Source: Streptomyces sp. SID3343 (GTDB taxonomy: Bacteria > Actinomycetota > Actinomycetes > Streptomycetales > Streptomycetaceae). Taken from it: a stretch of DNA of 49,990 bases. Below, piece by piece: positions 41,834 through 49,990 of this stretch. The notes under the pieces were generated by a model. That model was given only the letters and a program-made list of their open reading frames with translations. It did no database searches and had not been told where the DNA came from. The number at the start of each line of letters is the position of its first letter. The stretch's first letter is position 1. The position numbers and the translations under genes were made by a program. Where the stretch lies: positions 1 to 49,990 of the forward strand of contig NZ_WWJX01001420.1 of assembly GCF_009865215.1 (NCBI RefSeq). The letters run 5' to 3'.

Positions 41834-44800
41834 ATGACTGCTCGTCACCGGGCGGCGAAAGGCGACCGTGCGCGGTTGGCCATGCTGGTGGACTCCTGGC
41901 GGGAGTCGCTGATCGATCTCAGTTTCCGCAACCGGCTCCTCAACTACCAGCGCCGGGCGACGTCGGTGGGCATGGATGTGTCGGATCCCGGGGTGCTCGA
42001 CCTCCTGGAGGCGTTGGGCCGCGGTTGCCTGTTCGCCGCGATACCGGACGCCGACGCGCCCTCCGCCCCTCGCACGGTGGCCCTTGCCAAACCGGCCGGG
42101 GATCAGCGGGGTGGCCGCCCCATCGACACCCCCGCGTCGCGTTCCGGCGTCGGGCGCGGAGGGCCCTCGGTCGAGTTGGTGACGTCCAAGACCTCGCAGG
42201 TCGAGCTGGAACGGCACCTGCGCCGCCTGGCGTCGGTCACTCGCGAGAAGTTCAACGATTACGGCTTGTGGGTGCTGCACCTGGGCGTCGGTTTCGTGGA
42301 CTGGACTCCTGCGGCTTCGGCGGAGAAGGCGTTCAGCTCGCCGTTGGTCATGGTTCCGGTCGTACTGGAGCGCCGCCGTGGTGGGAACGGTGTCTACGTG
42401 CTCAAGGCGCAGGCCGGCGAGGAGCCGACGCTCAATCCGGCGCTGAAGATCAAGATGGACGAACTCGGCGTCGATTGGCCGCGAGACGAGCAGGTGGAAC
42501 TCGCCCATGTCCCCGACCTGATCAACCGAATACGGCGGGCCGTGGGGACCGGGCGCAGGGGTTGGAAAGTCACCGATCGGGTCGTCCTGGACACGTTCAA
42601 TTCCAGCAAGGAAGTGATGTACAACGACCTGACGGACAATATGGATCGCATCCTCGACAGCGACCTGGTCCGCGCGGTCGGTTTGGGTCCCGCGTCCGGA
42701 GTGTCGCCGGGTACGTTCGCGTTCACGCCCGCGGACCCGAGTCGCATCGACATCCTCCAGCCTCCCGAACAGGCGCCGCTGGTGCTGGATGCGGACACGT
42801 CGCAACGCCAGTGCGTCGCGGCCGCCCTCGACGGCCGCAGTTTCGTGATGGACGGCCCGCCGGGCACGGGCAAGAGTCAGACCATCACCAACATCATCGC
42901 GGGCCTGTTGGAGCAGGGCCGCACCGTGCTGTTCGTCAGCGAAAAGGCGGCGGCCCTCGATGTGGTGCGCAATCGCCTGCGCGATGTCGGACTGGACGAC
43001 TTCGTGCTCGCGCTGCACAGCAACAGCGCGGGCCGCAAGCAGGTGGCGCAGGAACTCGGCCGAGCTTTCTCGGCCGACCGGCGCACCGTGTCCGCGGGCG
43101 CCACGGTGGAAGTCGCCCGGGCCCGGGAACTGCGCGAGGAACTGTCGGGCTACGCGGACGCGATGAACGACATCGACCCGCACTTGGGCAGTTCGTTGCA
43201 CGATGTGCTCGGCAGGATCGCCCTGCTCGACGGCGACGACCTGCTGCCCGCGGATCGCGCGTTCGACGCGGCACACCTGACGGCGGCGGCCCTGGACGAA
43301 ATCCTCGACGCGGCGGGTCGAGTGGCCCGCTCGTGGCGGCCGGCCCTGGAAGGACGGGAGTTCGCGTGGTACGGCCTCACCGCCAAGGGTGATCCGCTGC
43401 GCTCGCTGGACCTGGCCCGCGAAAGTCTGCGACGCCTGAACGGCGCCCTGGGCCCGCACCGGACATTGTTGTCCGCGCTCGGGTGGGAGGGTGTGGGCAA
43501 CGCGGCCCGGCTCGTCGAGCTCTTGGGTACAGCCGAGCGCAGGCCCGATCTGCCCAGGCATTGGTTGACCGCGGATCAGGCCGAACTGGTCTCCCGGGTC
43601 GACGAGTTCTGGTTCCGTTGGGCCGCGCTCGCGCCGGCCGAGGCGCGCGCGGCCGGCCTCCTCGGAGCGGACTGGATCCGGCTTCCGGAAGGGCCCACGT
43701 CGGAACCGGACACGGCCGAGACGGCGTTGGCCGACCTCGTCCCCAAGGGTCTCCATCCGACGGCCCTTACCGCGCCGGAAGCCCAACGCATCGCGGACGC
43801 CCTCGACGCCGACGCGAACACCCTCACTCAGGCCGCGCAATCGCTCGCGGGCGTGGCCGGCCTGTACGGGTTGCCGGCCCCGACGACCTACGCCGACGCG
43901 TTGCGGCTCAACGAGGTCACCGAGTTCTCCTCCCGGCCCGACCACGCCAAGCCGCTGCCCGGTTGGCTCTCCCCCGTAGGCGCCGTGCAGGTCCGCACCG
44001 CCGTGGACGCACTGCGCGGCGTCACGGTCGGTGTGCGATCCGCCCGCGCCAAAGCCGGCTCGCAGTTCACCGAAAAGGTGCTGGAGGAACCGGAATTGGA
44101 GTCGGTGGCCGAGCGTTTCGCGACGGTACACCGCTCGTTCATGGGACGAATGTCGGGTGCCTGTCGCAGTGACCGCAAGCTCGTCCGCGGGTTGCTCCCC
44201 GACGGCCGCAAGTGCTCCCGCGCGGTCGTGGCCGCGCTGCCGGACGCAGTGGCCTGGCAGCGGGCCCAGCGCGAGTTCGAGGCCACGGCCCACCGGTATC
44301 GCGACCTCTTGGGTCCGTATTGGCGGGGCGAGGACACCGACTTCCCCGCCCTGGAAGCCGCCGCCGCACGCGGTGCGCGGATCGTTGCGCTCGCCCCGGT
44401 GGTCCTCGACCCGGCTGCACTCGCCCGCGAGGTGGCGCGCGGTGGCGCCCCGCGCGAGGCGGCCCGCCTCATCACCGAGACGACGACCGCCGCATTGACC
44501 GCCTGGAACGCTTCGCTCGTCTTCCCGCCGACGCCCGGTCCGACGTTCGAGCTGGCGTCGATCGGCCTGCTTTCGGCCGCCGCGTGGAGCCGCGCGCACG
44601 TGGAGCCGCTGCGGACCGCGGAGCGGCTGATTCGAGTCGTCGCCGAGACGGCCTCCCCGACGGCCGTTCCTCCCGGGGGCAGTTGGACCTTGGGGACGGC
44701 GCGCGACGCGATTCGCGCGGTGCACGCCGCCCGCGCGGTCGTCGCCGCGTTCACCGCGACGGCCGACCGCGACCGGGCACTTTTGGGGAACCTCTACACG

Positions 44801-47413
44801 GGCAGGGCCACCGACCGGGCGGCGGTATCGGCCGCCCTGCGCTGGAACCTGGATCTTCGGCGCGCCTGCGGGCTCACCGCGGCCGGTGCGCCCACGGATG
44901 CCGTCGCGGACCGGCTGTACGCAGCCGGCACCGACGAGGAGTTGGCGAACGCGCAGCGGTCCTGGTGGGCGGACGCGGGCGCCTTGGCCGCGATGTTTCG
45001 CCCCGAACGCGCGGCCGAGGTGAGTGCGTACCTGTTCCTGGACGCGAAGTCGGCCGGGCTGACGCTCCAACGGCTGAACGACGATCGCAGTGGCCCGAGC
45101 GAATGGCACGCCTACTACCGGGGTCGGTGGGTGCTGGACGAGAAGCATCTCGGTGACCTCGTGGACCGCGCGGTACGCAACGCGATCCCGCACGACCGAT
45201 TCGAGGGACTGGTCGAGCGATCCGCTTTGCACGCTTGGGCGGATGGGCGCTTGGACCGCGATCCGCGGCTGGGCATGTCGCGGTCCGGCGATCGCGATGC
45301 GGCCGTCGTGCGTTTCCAGGCGGTCGACACCGCCTTGGCCGAGCATGCCAGGGCGCGGATCGTCCGGATCTGTGACGGACGCCGACCGCGTTCCGCGACG
45401 ACCGAGGCGGCCGTGCTGATTCATCGGCAAGGGGAGCTCAAAAGCCGACACAAGCGGGTGCGCGACCTCTTGGACCAAGGCCGACAGGTCGTCCGGCTGA
45501 TCAAGCCGTGCTTCATGATGAGCCCGCTGACAGTCAGTCGATTCCTGCCGCCCGACCTGACCTTCGACGTCGTGATCTTCGACGAGGCGTCCCAGGTTTT
45601 GCCGCAGGACGCGGTCAACTCCATCTACCGGGGCAAGGCATTGATCGTCGCGGGAGACCAGAAACAGCTCCCACCCACGACGTTCTTCAGCTCCGCCGGT
45701 GGCGACGAGGAAGACCAGGAAGACGAGGAGACACCGGAACGCTTCGAGTCGCTCCTGGACCTGTGCAAGGCGAGCGGCCTGATCCCGAGCCTGTCCCTGC
45801 GCTGGCACTACCGCAGCCGTCACGAAGACCTGATCGCCTTCAGCAACCGCGAGTTCTACGGCGAGTCGATGACCACCTTCCCCGGCGCGCACGCCGAGGG
45901 TGACGACGTGGGTGTCGCCTTCTTCCATGCCGCCGAGGGCGTGTATCGCTCGGGTGCGGCGGCCCGCAACAACCCGGGCGAGGCCGCGGCGGTCGCTGAA
46001 CGCGTCATCCGGCACTTCAGCACGCGCAAGGGCAAATCGCTGGGTGTGGTGGCGCTTTCGCAGCAACAGGCCCTGGCCATCCAGGACGCGGTCGACGTGG
46101 CCCGACGCGGGCGACCGGACTTGGACGACTGCTTCTCCGAGGGCCGACTCGACGGATTCTTCGTCAAGAACCTGGAGACCGTGCAGGGTGACGAGCGCGA
46201 CGTCATGATCATGTCCGTCGGCTACGGTCCCGACGCCTACGGCAAGTTCTCGATGAACTTCGGCCCGATGAACAAGGCCGACGGGTGGCGCCGGCTCAAC
46301 GTCGCGGCCACTCGGGCGCGGTTTCGGATGGAGGTCGTCGCGTCGTTCGATCCCGACGAGATGCGCCTCACCGACAGCCGCGGCCTGCGGCACTTCCACA
46401 ACTACCTGCGCTACGTGCGAAGCGGTCACGCGGTGCTCGCCCACGAACCGGACGACGCGAACGCCGGGCCGGAAAGCCCGTTCGAGGAATCGGTGCTCGC
46501 CGTGCTGCGCGGGTGGGGCTACGACGTACAGCCCCAGGTCGGAGTCGCCCGCTACCGCATCGACCTCGGCATCCGGCACCCGCAGCGGCCCGGGTTGTAC
46601 GTCCTGGGCGTGGAGTGCGACGGCGCGATGTACCACTCGTCCAAGGCCGCCCGCGAGCGCGACCGGCTGCGCGAGAGCGTGCTGAGCGGACTCGGTTGGC
46701 GGCTGTACCGCATCTGGGGCACCGACTGGTATCGCGACCGAAGCACCGCCGAGGCACGACTTCGAGCCGCCGTCGAGGCTGCGGTCCGCACCGCTCCGGC
46801 GCCTGCCGGAGCGGCATCGCCGGTGGTCCCCACCGAGTCGACGCCGGCGCCGCCTCGCACAGCCGCGAAGCCTCCCGTGTCCTCGGGCGCGACTCGCCCG
46901 GAGCGGCCGACCGCCCGCGCGGCCAACCCACAGGCCGGGAAAGCGACTCCCGCCGCTTACCCCATCCACACCCTTGGCCACACCGCTCGGGAACGAGTGC
47001 AGCATGAACTGCGGCAGATCCAGGCTGCGTTGACCGGCCCCGCGCTCGACGACTCCGCAGCGGATGCCCGGGTTCGCGCGGACAACCGGCGGCGCCGGGA
47101 ACGGCTGCGACCGCAGTTGGAGGAACGAGCGGCCTTTCTGCGGGAACTCGTCGACAACGTGCCTGCCGCCGGCCGCACCACGGGGACCGCGCCGTTGGTC
47201 GCCCCGGGCCGACTCGTCAGCCTGATCTTCGGGGACGAGGCCGAGGAGTTCGAGATCTCGTCTCAGCAACCGATGTCGCACGACACCCAGGCACTCAGTC
47301 CGTTCACCCCACTCGGCGCTGCCCTGCTGTGGCGCCAAGCCGGCACCTCGGTGGAATATGCCGACGGATCAGGCACGACACGCACGGTCCGGATCAGGAG
47401 CGTCCGGGACTGA
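41834..47413 (+). CDS. Giant SF1 helicase with DUF4011-type N-terminus and Vsr-like nuclease
   Basis: An 1859-residue protein. The N-terminus has the DUF4011 signature WRESLIDLSFRNRLLN. The helicase core is split: Walker A DGPPGTGKSQTI near 340, then a ~850-residue insertion, Walker B VIFDEASQVLPQDA near 1246, motif III GDQKQLPPT, LRWHYRSRHEDLIAFSN, VQGDERDVMIMSVGY, and motif VI RRLNVAATRAR near 1487. It belongs to the COG1112/Upf1-like superfamily 1. Residues about 1545-1650 (SPFEESVLAVLRGWGYDV, YRIDLGI, VLGVECDGAMYHS) form a Vsr/MTES_1575-like nuclease with the D...ExD core. Proline-rich linker and a helical tail follow. GGAG nine bases before ATG 41834 supports the start over an upstream TTG. 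Similar helicase-nucleases occur in defence islands, such as Mokosh; here it likely adds an independent system. Confidence 0.87.
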   Translation: MTARHRAAKGDRARLAMLVDSWRESLIDLSFRNRLLNYQRRATSVGMDVSDPGVLDLLEALGRGCLFAAIPDADAPSAPRTVALAKPAGDQRGGRPIDTPASRSGVGRGGPSVELVTSKTSQVELERHLRRLASVTREKFNDYGLWVLHLGVGFVDWTPAASAEKAFSSPLVMVPVVLERRRGGNGVYVLKAQAGEEPTLNPALKIKMDELGVDWPRDEQVELAHVPDLINRIRRAVGTGRRGWKVTDRVVLDTFNSSKEVMYNDLTDNMDRILDSDLVRAVGLGPASGVSPGTFAFTPADPSRIDILQPPEQAPLVLDADTSQRQCVAAALDGRSFVMDGPPGTGKSQTITNIIAGLLEQGRTVLFVSEKAAALDVVRNRLRDVGLDDFVLALHSNSAGRKQVAQELGRAFSADRRTVSAGATVEVARARELREELSGYADAMNDIDPHLGSSLHDVLGRIALLDGDDLLPADRAFDAAHLTAAALDEILDAAGRVARSWRPALEGREFAWYGLTAKGDPLRSLDLARESLRRLNGALGPHRTLLSALGWEGVGNAARLVELLGTAERRPDLPRHWLTADQAELVSRVDEFWFRWAALAPAEARAAGLLGADWIRLPEGPTSEPDTAETALADLVPKGLHPTALTAPEAQRIADALDADANTLTQAAQSLAGVAGLYGLPAPTTYADALRLNEVTEFSSRPDHAKPLPGWLSPVGAVQVRTAVDALRGVTVGVRSARAKAGSQFTEKVLEEPELESVAERFATVHRSFMGRMSGACRSDRKLVRGLLPDGRKCSRAVVAALPDAVAWQRAQREFEATAHRYRDLLGPYWRGEDTDFPALEAAAARGARIVALAPVVLDPAALAREVARGGAPREAARLITETTTAALTAWNASLVFPPTPGPTFELASIGLLSAAAWSRAHVEPLRTAERLIRVVAETASPTAVPPGGSWTLGTARDAIRAVHAARAVVAAFTATADRDRALLGNLYTGRATDRAAVSAALRWNLDLRRACGLTAAGAPTDAVADRLYAAGTDEELANAQRSWWADAGALAAMFRPERAAEVSAYLFLDAKSAGLTLQRLNDDRSGPSEWHAYYRGRWVLDEKHLGDLVDRAVRNAIPHDRFEGLVERSALHAWADGRLDRDPRLGMSRSGDRDAAVVRFQAVDTALAEHARARIVRICDGRRPRSATTEAAVLIHRQGELKSRHKRVRDLLDQGRQVVRLIKPCFMMSPLTVSRFLPPDLTFDVVIFDEASQVLPQDAVNSIYRGKALIVAGDQKQLPPTTFFSSAGGDEEDQEDEETPERFESLLDLCKASGLIPSLSLRWHYRSRHEDLIAFSNREFYGESMTTFPGAHAEGDDVGVAFFHAAEGVYRSGAAARNNPGEAAAVAERVIRHFSTRKGKSLGVVALSQQQALAIQDAVDVARRGRPDLDDCFSEGRLDGFFVKNLETVQGDERDVMIMSVGYGPDAYGKFSMNFGPMNKADGWRRLNVAATRARFRMEVVASFDPDEMRLTDSRGLRHFHNYLRYVRSGHAVLAHEPDDANAGPESPFEESVLAVLRGWGYDVQPQVGVARYRIDLGIRHPQRPGLYVLGVECDGAMYHSSKAARERDRLRESVLSGLGWRLYRIWGTDWYRDRSTAEARLRAAVEAAVRTAPAPAGAASPVVPTESTPAPPRTAAKPPVSSGATRPERPTARAANPQAGKATPAAYPIHTLGHTARERVQHELRQIQAALTGPALDDSAADARVRADNRRRRERLRPQLEERAAFLRELVDNVPAAGRTTGTAPLVAPGRLVSLIFGDEAEEFEISSQQPMSHDTQALSPFTPLGAALLWRQAGTSVEYADGSGTTRTVRIRSVRD

Positions 47414-47525
47414 CCGCCCACCGGTGCTTCAGCGGCCGGTCACAGTGAGGTCGGCGAACGTCTCGGCGTTTCGACGGGCAGGCAGTTTGCGAGAAGTCGG
47501 CTCTGTGGTGCCCCCTCGCGCGGCC

Positions 47526-48194
47526 TCACGGCGTGCGGCCGGGGTGGTTCGTCTGTGCCTCGGCGGCTTCCTGGCGTAGCCGCCAGCGTTCCATGATGCC
47601 GATCAGTTCCTCTTGCAGGAAGGCGAAGAACTCGGCCGACTGTTCGGCTCGCACACCCGCGGGGGTGTCCGGGCCGAGGACGCGCGCGCCCTCGCGCAGC
47701 GTCTTCTCGAAGCGGTCCAGGAACTTGTCGCGGCTGGCGTACATCTCGAACCAGAGCTCGTTGTGCAGCCGGTAGCGGTCGCGCCGCGAACCGGGCTCGC
47801 GCTCGCGGTTGACCATGTGGATCTGGGCCAGGTAGGCGATCGCGCCCGACACCGCGGCCGGGCTGATGCGTAGGCTCTCGGCGAGTTCGGCCGACGTGAG
47901 CGCGGCCGAGTCGGACGCGAGCAGGGCGCTGAACACGCGTGAGCTCATCCGTTGCATGCCGGCTTCGGTCAGTTCGGCGGCGAAGCGTTCCACGAAGCGG
48001 GACACGGCCTCCCGGTCGCGCGCGGGCACGTCCTGATCCGGTGGGGTCGGATCGCCCGGGGCGGGGTCGGGGCGGGTCGGGTCGAGCCCGTCGCCGTGCG
48101 CCTTGGCCTGGTCACGCGGGGTCGCGTCGGGTGCCGCCGCAGAGCGGTCGGCGGGGGAATCGATCTTTCCGGTCACCGTCTCATCATCCCTCAT
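47526..48194 (-). CDS. GbsR/MarR-type winged-helix regulator
   Basis: A 222-residue regulator. After a low-complexity, acidic and proline-rich N-terminal stretch (about 1-60), the winged HTH reads LTSAELAESLRISPAAVSGAIAYLAQIHMVNR with the wing EPGSRRDRYRL. The C-terminal helices (DKFLDRFEKTLREGARVLG, FFAFLQEELIGIMERW) suit dimerisation as in GbsR/MarR proteins. It diverges from an ABC exporter by 56 bases with a palindrome over the start region, so it probably represses the exporter and itself. The N-terminal extension is unusually long; a GTG at codon 7 is another possible start. Confidence 0.88.
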   Translation of the reverse strand: MRDDETVTGKIDSPADRSAAAPDATPRDQAKAHGDGLDPTRPDPAPGDPTPPDQDVPARDREAVSRFVERFAAELTEAGMQRMSSRVFSALLASDSAALTSAELAESLRISPAAVSGAIAYLAQIHMVNREREPGSRRDRYRLHNELWFEMYASRDKFLDRFEKTLREGARVLGPDTPAGVRAEQSAEFFAFLQEELIGIMERWRLRQEAAEAQTNHPGRTP

Positions 48195-48205
48195 ACTTCT
48201 TATGA
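48191..48205. promoter_or_regulatory. Candidate operator TCATA-CTTCT-TATGA
   Basis: Perfect five-base arms (48191-48195 and 48201-48205) span the regulator's start codon in the AT-rich divergent gap. The position suits autoregulation by the winged-helix protein. Confidence 0.45.
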
Positions 48206-48214
48206 TTTCTTAAC

Positions 48215-48243
48215 TTCACAAATTTCTGAAACCAGCGTAGTTT
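48215..48243 (+). promoter_or_regulatory. Promoter of the ABC exporter, probably giving a leaderless mRNA
   Basis: TTCACA (48215-48220), a 17-base spacer and TAGTTT (48238-48243) form a good promoter. The ATG follows the -10 by only seven bases, so transcription should start on or next to the start codon. No Shine-Dalgarno is present. Confidence 0.6.
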
Positions 48244-48250
48244 ACCGGTC

Positions 48251-49177
48251 ATGAATACGGCCATCTCCGTGTCCGGTCTGCACAAGTCCTTCGGGCACAC
48301 TCACGCCCTCGACGGCCTCGACCTGACCGTCACCACCGGCGAGGTACACGGCTTCCTGGGCCCCAACGGCGCCGGCAAGTCGACCGCGATCCGGGTCCTG
48401 CTCGGCCTGCTGCGCGCCGACCGGGGCGAGGTGCGCATGCTCGACGCCGACCCCTGGCACGACGCGGTCGACCTGCACCGGCGCGTCGCCTACGTACCGG
48501 GAGACGTCACCCTGTGGCGCAATCTCAGCGGCGGCGAAGTGATCGACCTGTACGGCAGGTTACGCGGCGGTTTGGACGCCGCACGGCGGGCCGATCTGCT
48601 GGAACGGTTCGAGCTCGACCCGACCAAAAAGGGCCGGGCCTACTCCAAGGGCAATCGGCAAAAGGTCGCCCTGGTGGCCGCGTTCGCGTCCGACGTCGAC
48701 GTGCTGATCCTGGACGAGCCCACGTCGGGTCTGGACCCGCTGATGGAGGAGGTCTTCCGCGAGTGCGTCCGCGAGGAGCACGATCGCGGCCGTACCGTGT
48801 TGTTGTCGAGCCACATCCTCGACGAGGTCGAGGCGCTGTGCGAACGGGTCAGCATCATCCGCAAGGGCCGCACCGTCGAGTCCGGCAGCCTCGCCGATCT
48901 GCGTCACCTCAGCCGTACCACGGTCCGCGCCGAACTCGACCGGCCCGCCTCGGGCCTGGCCGGCCTGCCGGGCGTGCACGACCTGGACGCGCGCGAGCGA
49001 CACATCGCGCTGCAGGTCGACAACGAGCACCTCGACGCGGTCCTGCGGGTGCTGTCCGAGGCGGGCGTGCGCAGCCTCTCCAGCAGTCCGCCGACCCTGG
49101 AGGAGCTGTTCATGCGGCACTACCAGGACGACTCCACGACGGCCGAGACCCAGCCGAGCGAGGCGACGTCGCGATGA
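48251..49177 (+). CDS. ABC transporter ATP-binding protein (drug/antibiotic export type)
   Basis: A 308-residue ATPase. Walker [10 protein letters not shown] is at residues 37-45, the signature [12 protein letters not shown] replaces the usual LSGGQ (common in this DrrA-like branch), Walker [14 protein letters not shown] follows and the H-loop is [11 protein letters not shown]. The C-terminal 90 residues are a regulatory extension as in DrrA-type exporters. It overlaps the permease gene by ATGA, forming a two-component ABC-2 exporter controlled by the divergent winged-helix regulator. The promoter places transcription start at the ATG, suggesting leaderless translation. The substrate may be an antibiotic or lipid. 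Confidence 0.93.
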   Translation: MNTAISVSGLHKSFGHTHALDGLDLTVTTGEVHGFLGPNGAGKSTAIRVLLGLLRADRGEVRMLDADPWHDAVDLHRRVAYVPGDVTLWRNLSGGEVIDLYGRLRGGLDAARRADLLERFELDPTKKGRAYSKGNRQKVALVAAFASDVDVLILDEPTSGLDPLMEEVFRECVREEHDRGRTVLLSSHILDEVEALCERVSIIRKGRTVESGSLADLRHLSRTTVRAELDRPASGLAGLPGVHDLDARERHIALQVDNEHLDAVLRVLSEAGVRSLSSSPPTLEELFMRHYQDDSTTAETQPSEATSR

Positions 49178-49990
49178 CCGCCGTACTGGAGGCCGCACCC
49201 GCCGCCACGCGCCCACGCACCGGGTCGCGCGACCTCGCGGGCACCGGCATCCTGCTCCGTCTGGCGCTGCGCCGAGACCGCGTACTGCTGCCGTCGTGGC
49301 TGCTCGGCCTGGTCGTCATGGTGGCGAGTGTCGAGAACTCGCTGCACAAGGTGTACAAAACGGCCGCCGAGCGCGCCGACGTGGCCAAGGACACGAACGC
49401 CGGTTCGTCGATGCGGGCACTGTACGGGCCGATCTTCGACGACTCCTACGGCGGCCTGACCATGTGGCGCGTCGGCGGCTACGTCGCCCTTCTGGCCGCG
49501 ATCATGAGCGCGCTCGTGGTCGTGCGGCACACCCGCGAGGAGGAGGAGACGGGCCGTCAGGAGGCGTTGTCCTCCGGCATGGTGGGCCGGCGCGCGCCGC
49601 TCACCGCCGCACTCGTGACGGTGGGCATCGCCAACGCGATCGTGTTCGTGCTGTACACCGCGCTCTTGATCAAGGCCGACCAACCGGCCGCCGGCTCGGC
49701 CGCGTTCGGCGCGGGCGTCGCGCTCACCGGGGCCGCCTTCGGCGCGCTCACCGCCGTGGTTGCCCAGGTCACCGAGAACACCCGGGTGGCCAAGGGCAGC
49801 GCGATCACGCTCGTGGGCCTCTCGTTCGTACTGCGCGGCGCGGGCAACGCGGCCTCGGCCACGGGCGATCACGCGCTGGTGTGGATGTCCCCGTTGGGCT
49901 GGCCCCAGCAGGCACGGCCGTTCGCCGACGAACGCTGGTGGGTCCTGCTCCTGCCGATCGCGCTGACCGCCGCCGGCGTCGCCGTGGCCT
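49174..49990 (+). CDS. ABC-2 transporter permease, cut by the window end
   Basis: The frame runs from ATG 49174 to the window edge without a stop, 272 codons. It starts with a cytoplasmic, Pro/Arg-rich segment, then hydrophobic helices around residues 38-55 ([15 protein letters not shown]), 98-115 ([15 protein letters not shown]), 145-165, 175-195 and at the end ([14 protein letters not shown]). The charged segment [15 protein letters not shown] after the second helix is typical of tetronasin-type exporter permeases. ATGA overlap with the ATPase gene couples the two. The C-terminal half lies outside the window; members of this family are usually over 500 residues. Confidence 0.88.
   Translation, partial: MTAVLEAAPAATRPRTGSRDLAGTGILLRLALRRDRVLLPSWLLGLVVMVASVENSLHKVYKTAAERADVAKDTNAGSSMRALYGPIFDDSYGGLTMWRVGGYVALLAAIMSALVVVRHTREEEETGRQEALSSGMVGRRAPLTAALVTVGIANAIVFVLYTALLIKADQPAAGSAAFGAGVALTGAAFGALTAVVAQVTENTRVAKGSAITLVGLSFVLRGAGNAASATGDHALVWMSPLGWPQQARPFADERWWVLLLPIALTAAGVAVA

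Noticed and set aside
41810-47338. An 1842-codon open frame on the minus strand opposite the giant helicase
   Set aside because: It mirrors the helicase in a frame kept open by GC-rich third positions, has no recognisable motif, and its composition (Arg/Gly/His-rich) is typical of shadow frames.
47414-47525. Terminator or small gene after the giant helicase
   Set aside because: Only weak, imperfect pairing was found and no ORF with a ribosome site; nothing could be supported.

Overview
The window is high-GC DNA (hand-counted lines in core genes run at about 65-68% G+C) with GTG starts, Shine-Dalgarno-led overlapping genes and actinomycete-specific families: the DUF397 / Scr1-type XRE / RsbW-like ATPase trio, secreted HNH nuclease and soluble PknB-type kinases. 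It looks like a Streptomyces or other Streptomycetaceae chromosome. No tRNA, rRNA, CRISPR array or insertion sequence was seen. No gene-free stretch exceeds 300 bases.

Layout. (1) 215-3663: ordinary chromosome, with an aldehyde dehydrogenase, a zinc alcohol dehydrogenase and a secreted HNH nuclease. (2) 3732-13292, minus strand: a four-gene pPIWI-RE operon, in transcription order a Cas4/RecB-like Fe-S nuclease, a REase with zinc ribbon (pPIWI_RE_Y type), a DinG-like helicase (pPIWI_RE_Z type) and the PIWI-like protein. (3) 13463-19942: three soluble Ser/Thr kinases around an oppositely oriented HTH-N6-adenine methylase. (4) 20090-41610: class 1 DISARM, drmD-drmMI ... drmA-drmB-drmC, split by about 7 kb of insertions. 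The insertions are a DUF397/XRE/ATPase regulatory cassette, two RAMA-domain proteins, an ABC-three-component (ABC-3C) system and a DndB-like DGQHR-family protein. (5) 41834-47413: a giant DUF4011-type SF1 helicase with a Vsr-like nuclease domain. (6) 47526-49990: a GbsR/MarR-type regulator divergent from an ABC-2 exporter (permease cut by the window end).

Regions 2-5 form about 44 kb of nearly continuous predicted anti-phage genes. The strongest sign that they are more than neighbours is a related promoter-proximal element (core ACTnAGTanAC) upstream of five transcription units: the pPIWI-RE operon, the kinase pair, drmD, the dndB-like gene and drmA. It suggests co-regulation of pPIWI-RE, kinases and DISARM. 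The dndB-like gene also has its own hairpin terminator and this element, so it looks like an adopted DISARM accessory. drmMI is a mosaic: its methyltransferase and target-recognition part falls to about 50% G+C, as if swapped by recombination.

Function calls rest on motifs read by eye and on family knowledge. No database search was possible. Residue positions are approximate unless a specific residue number is given.
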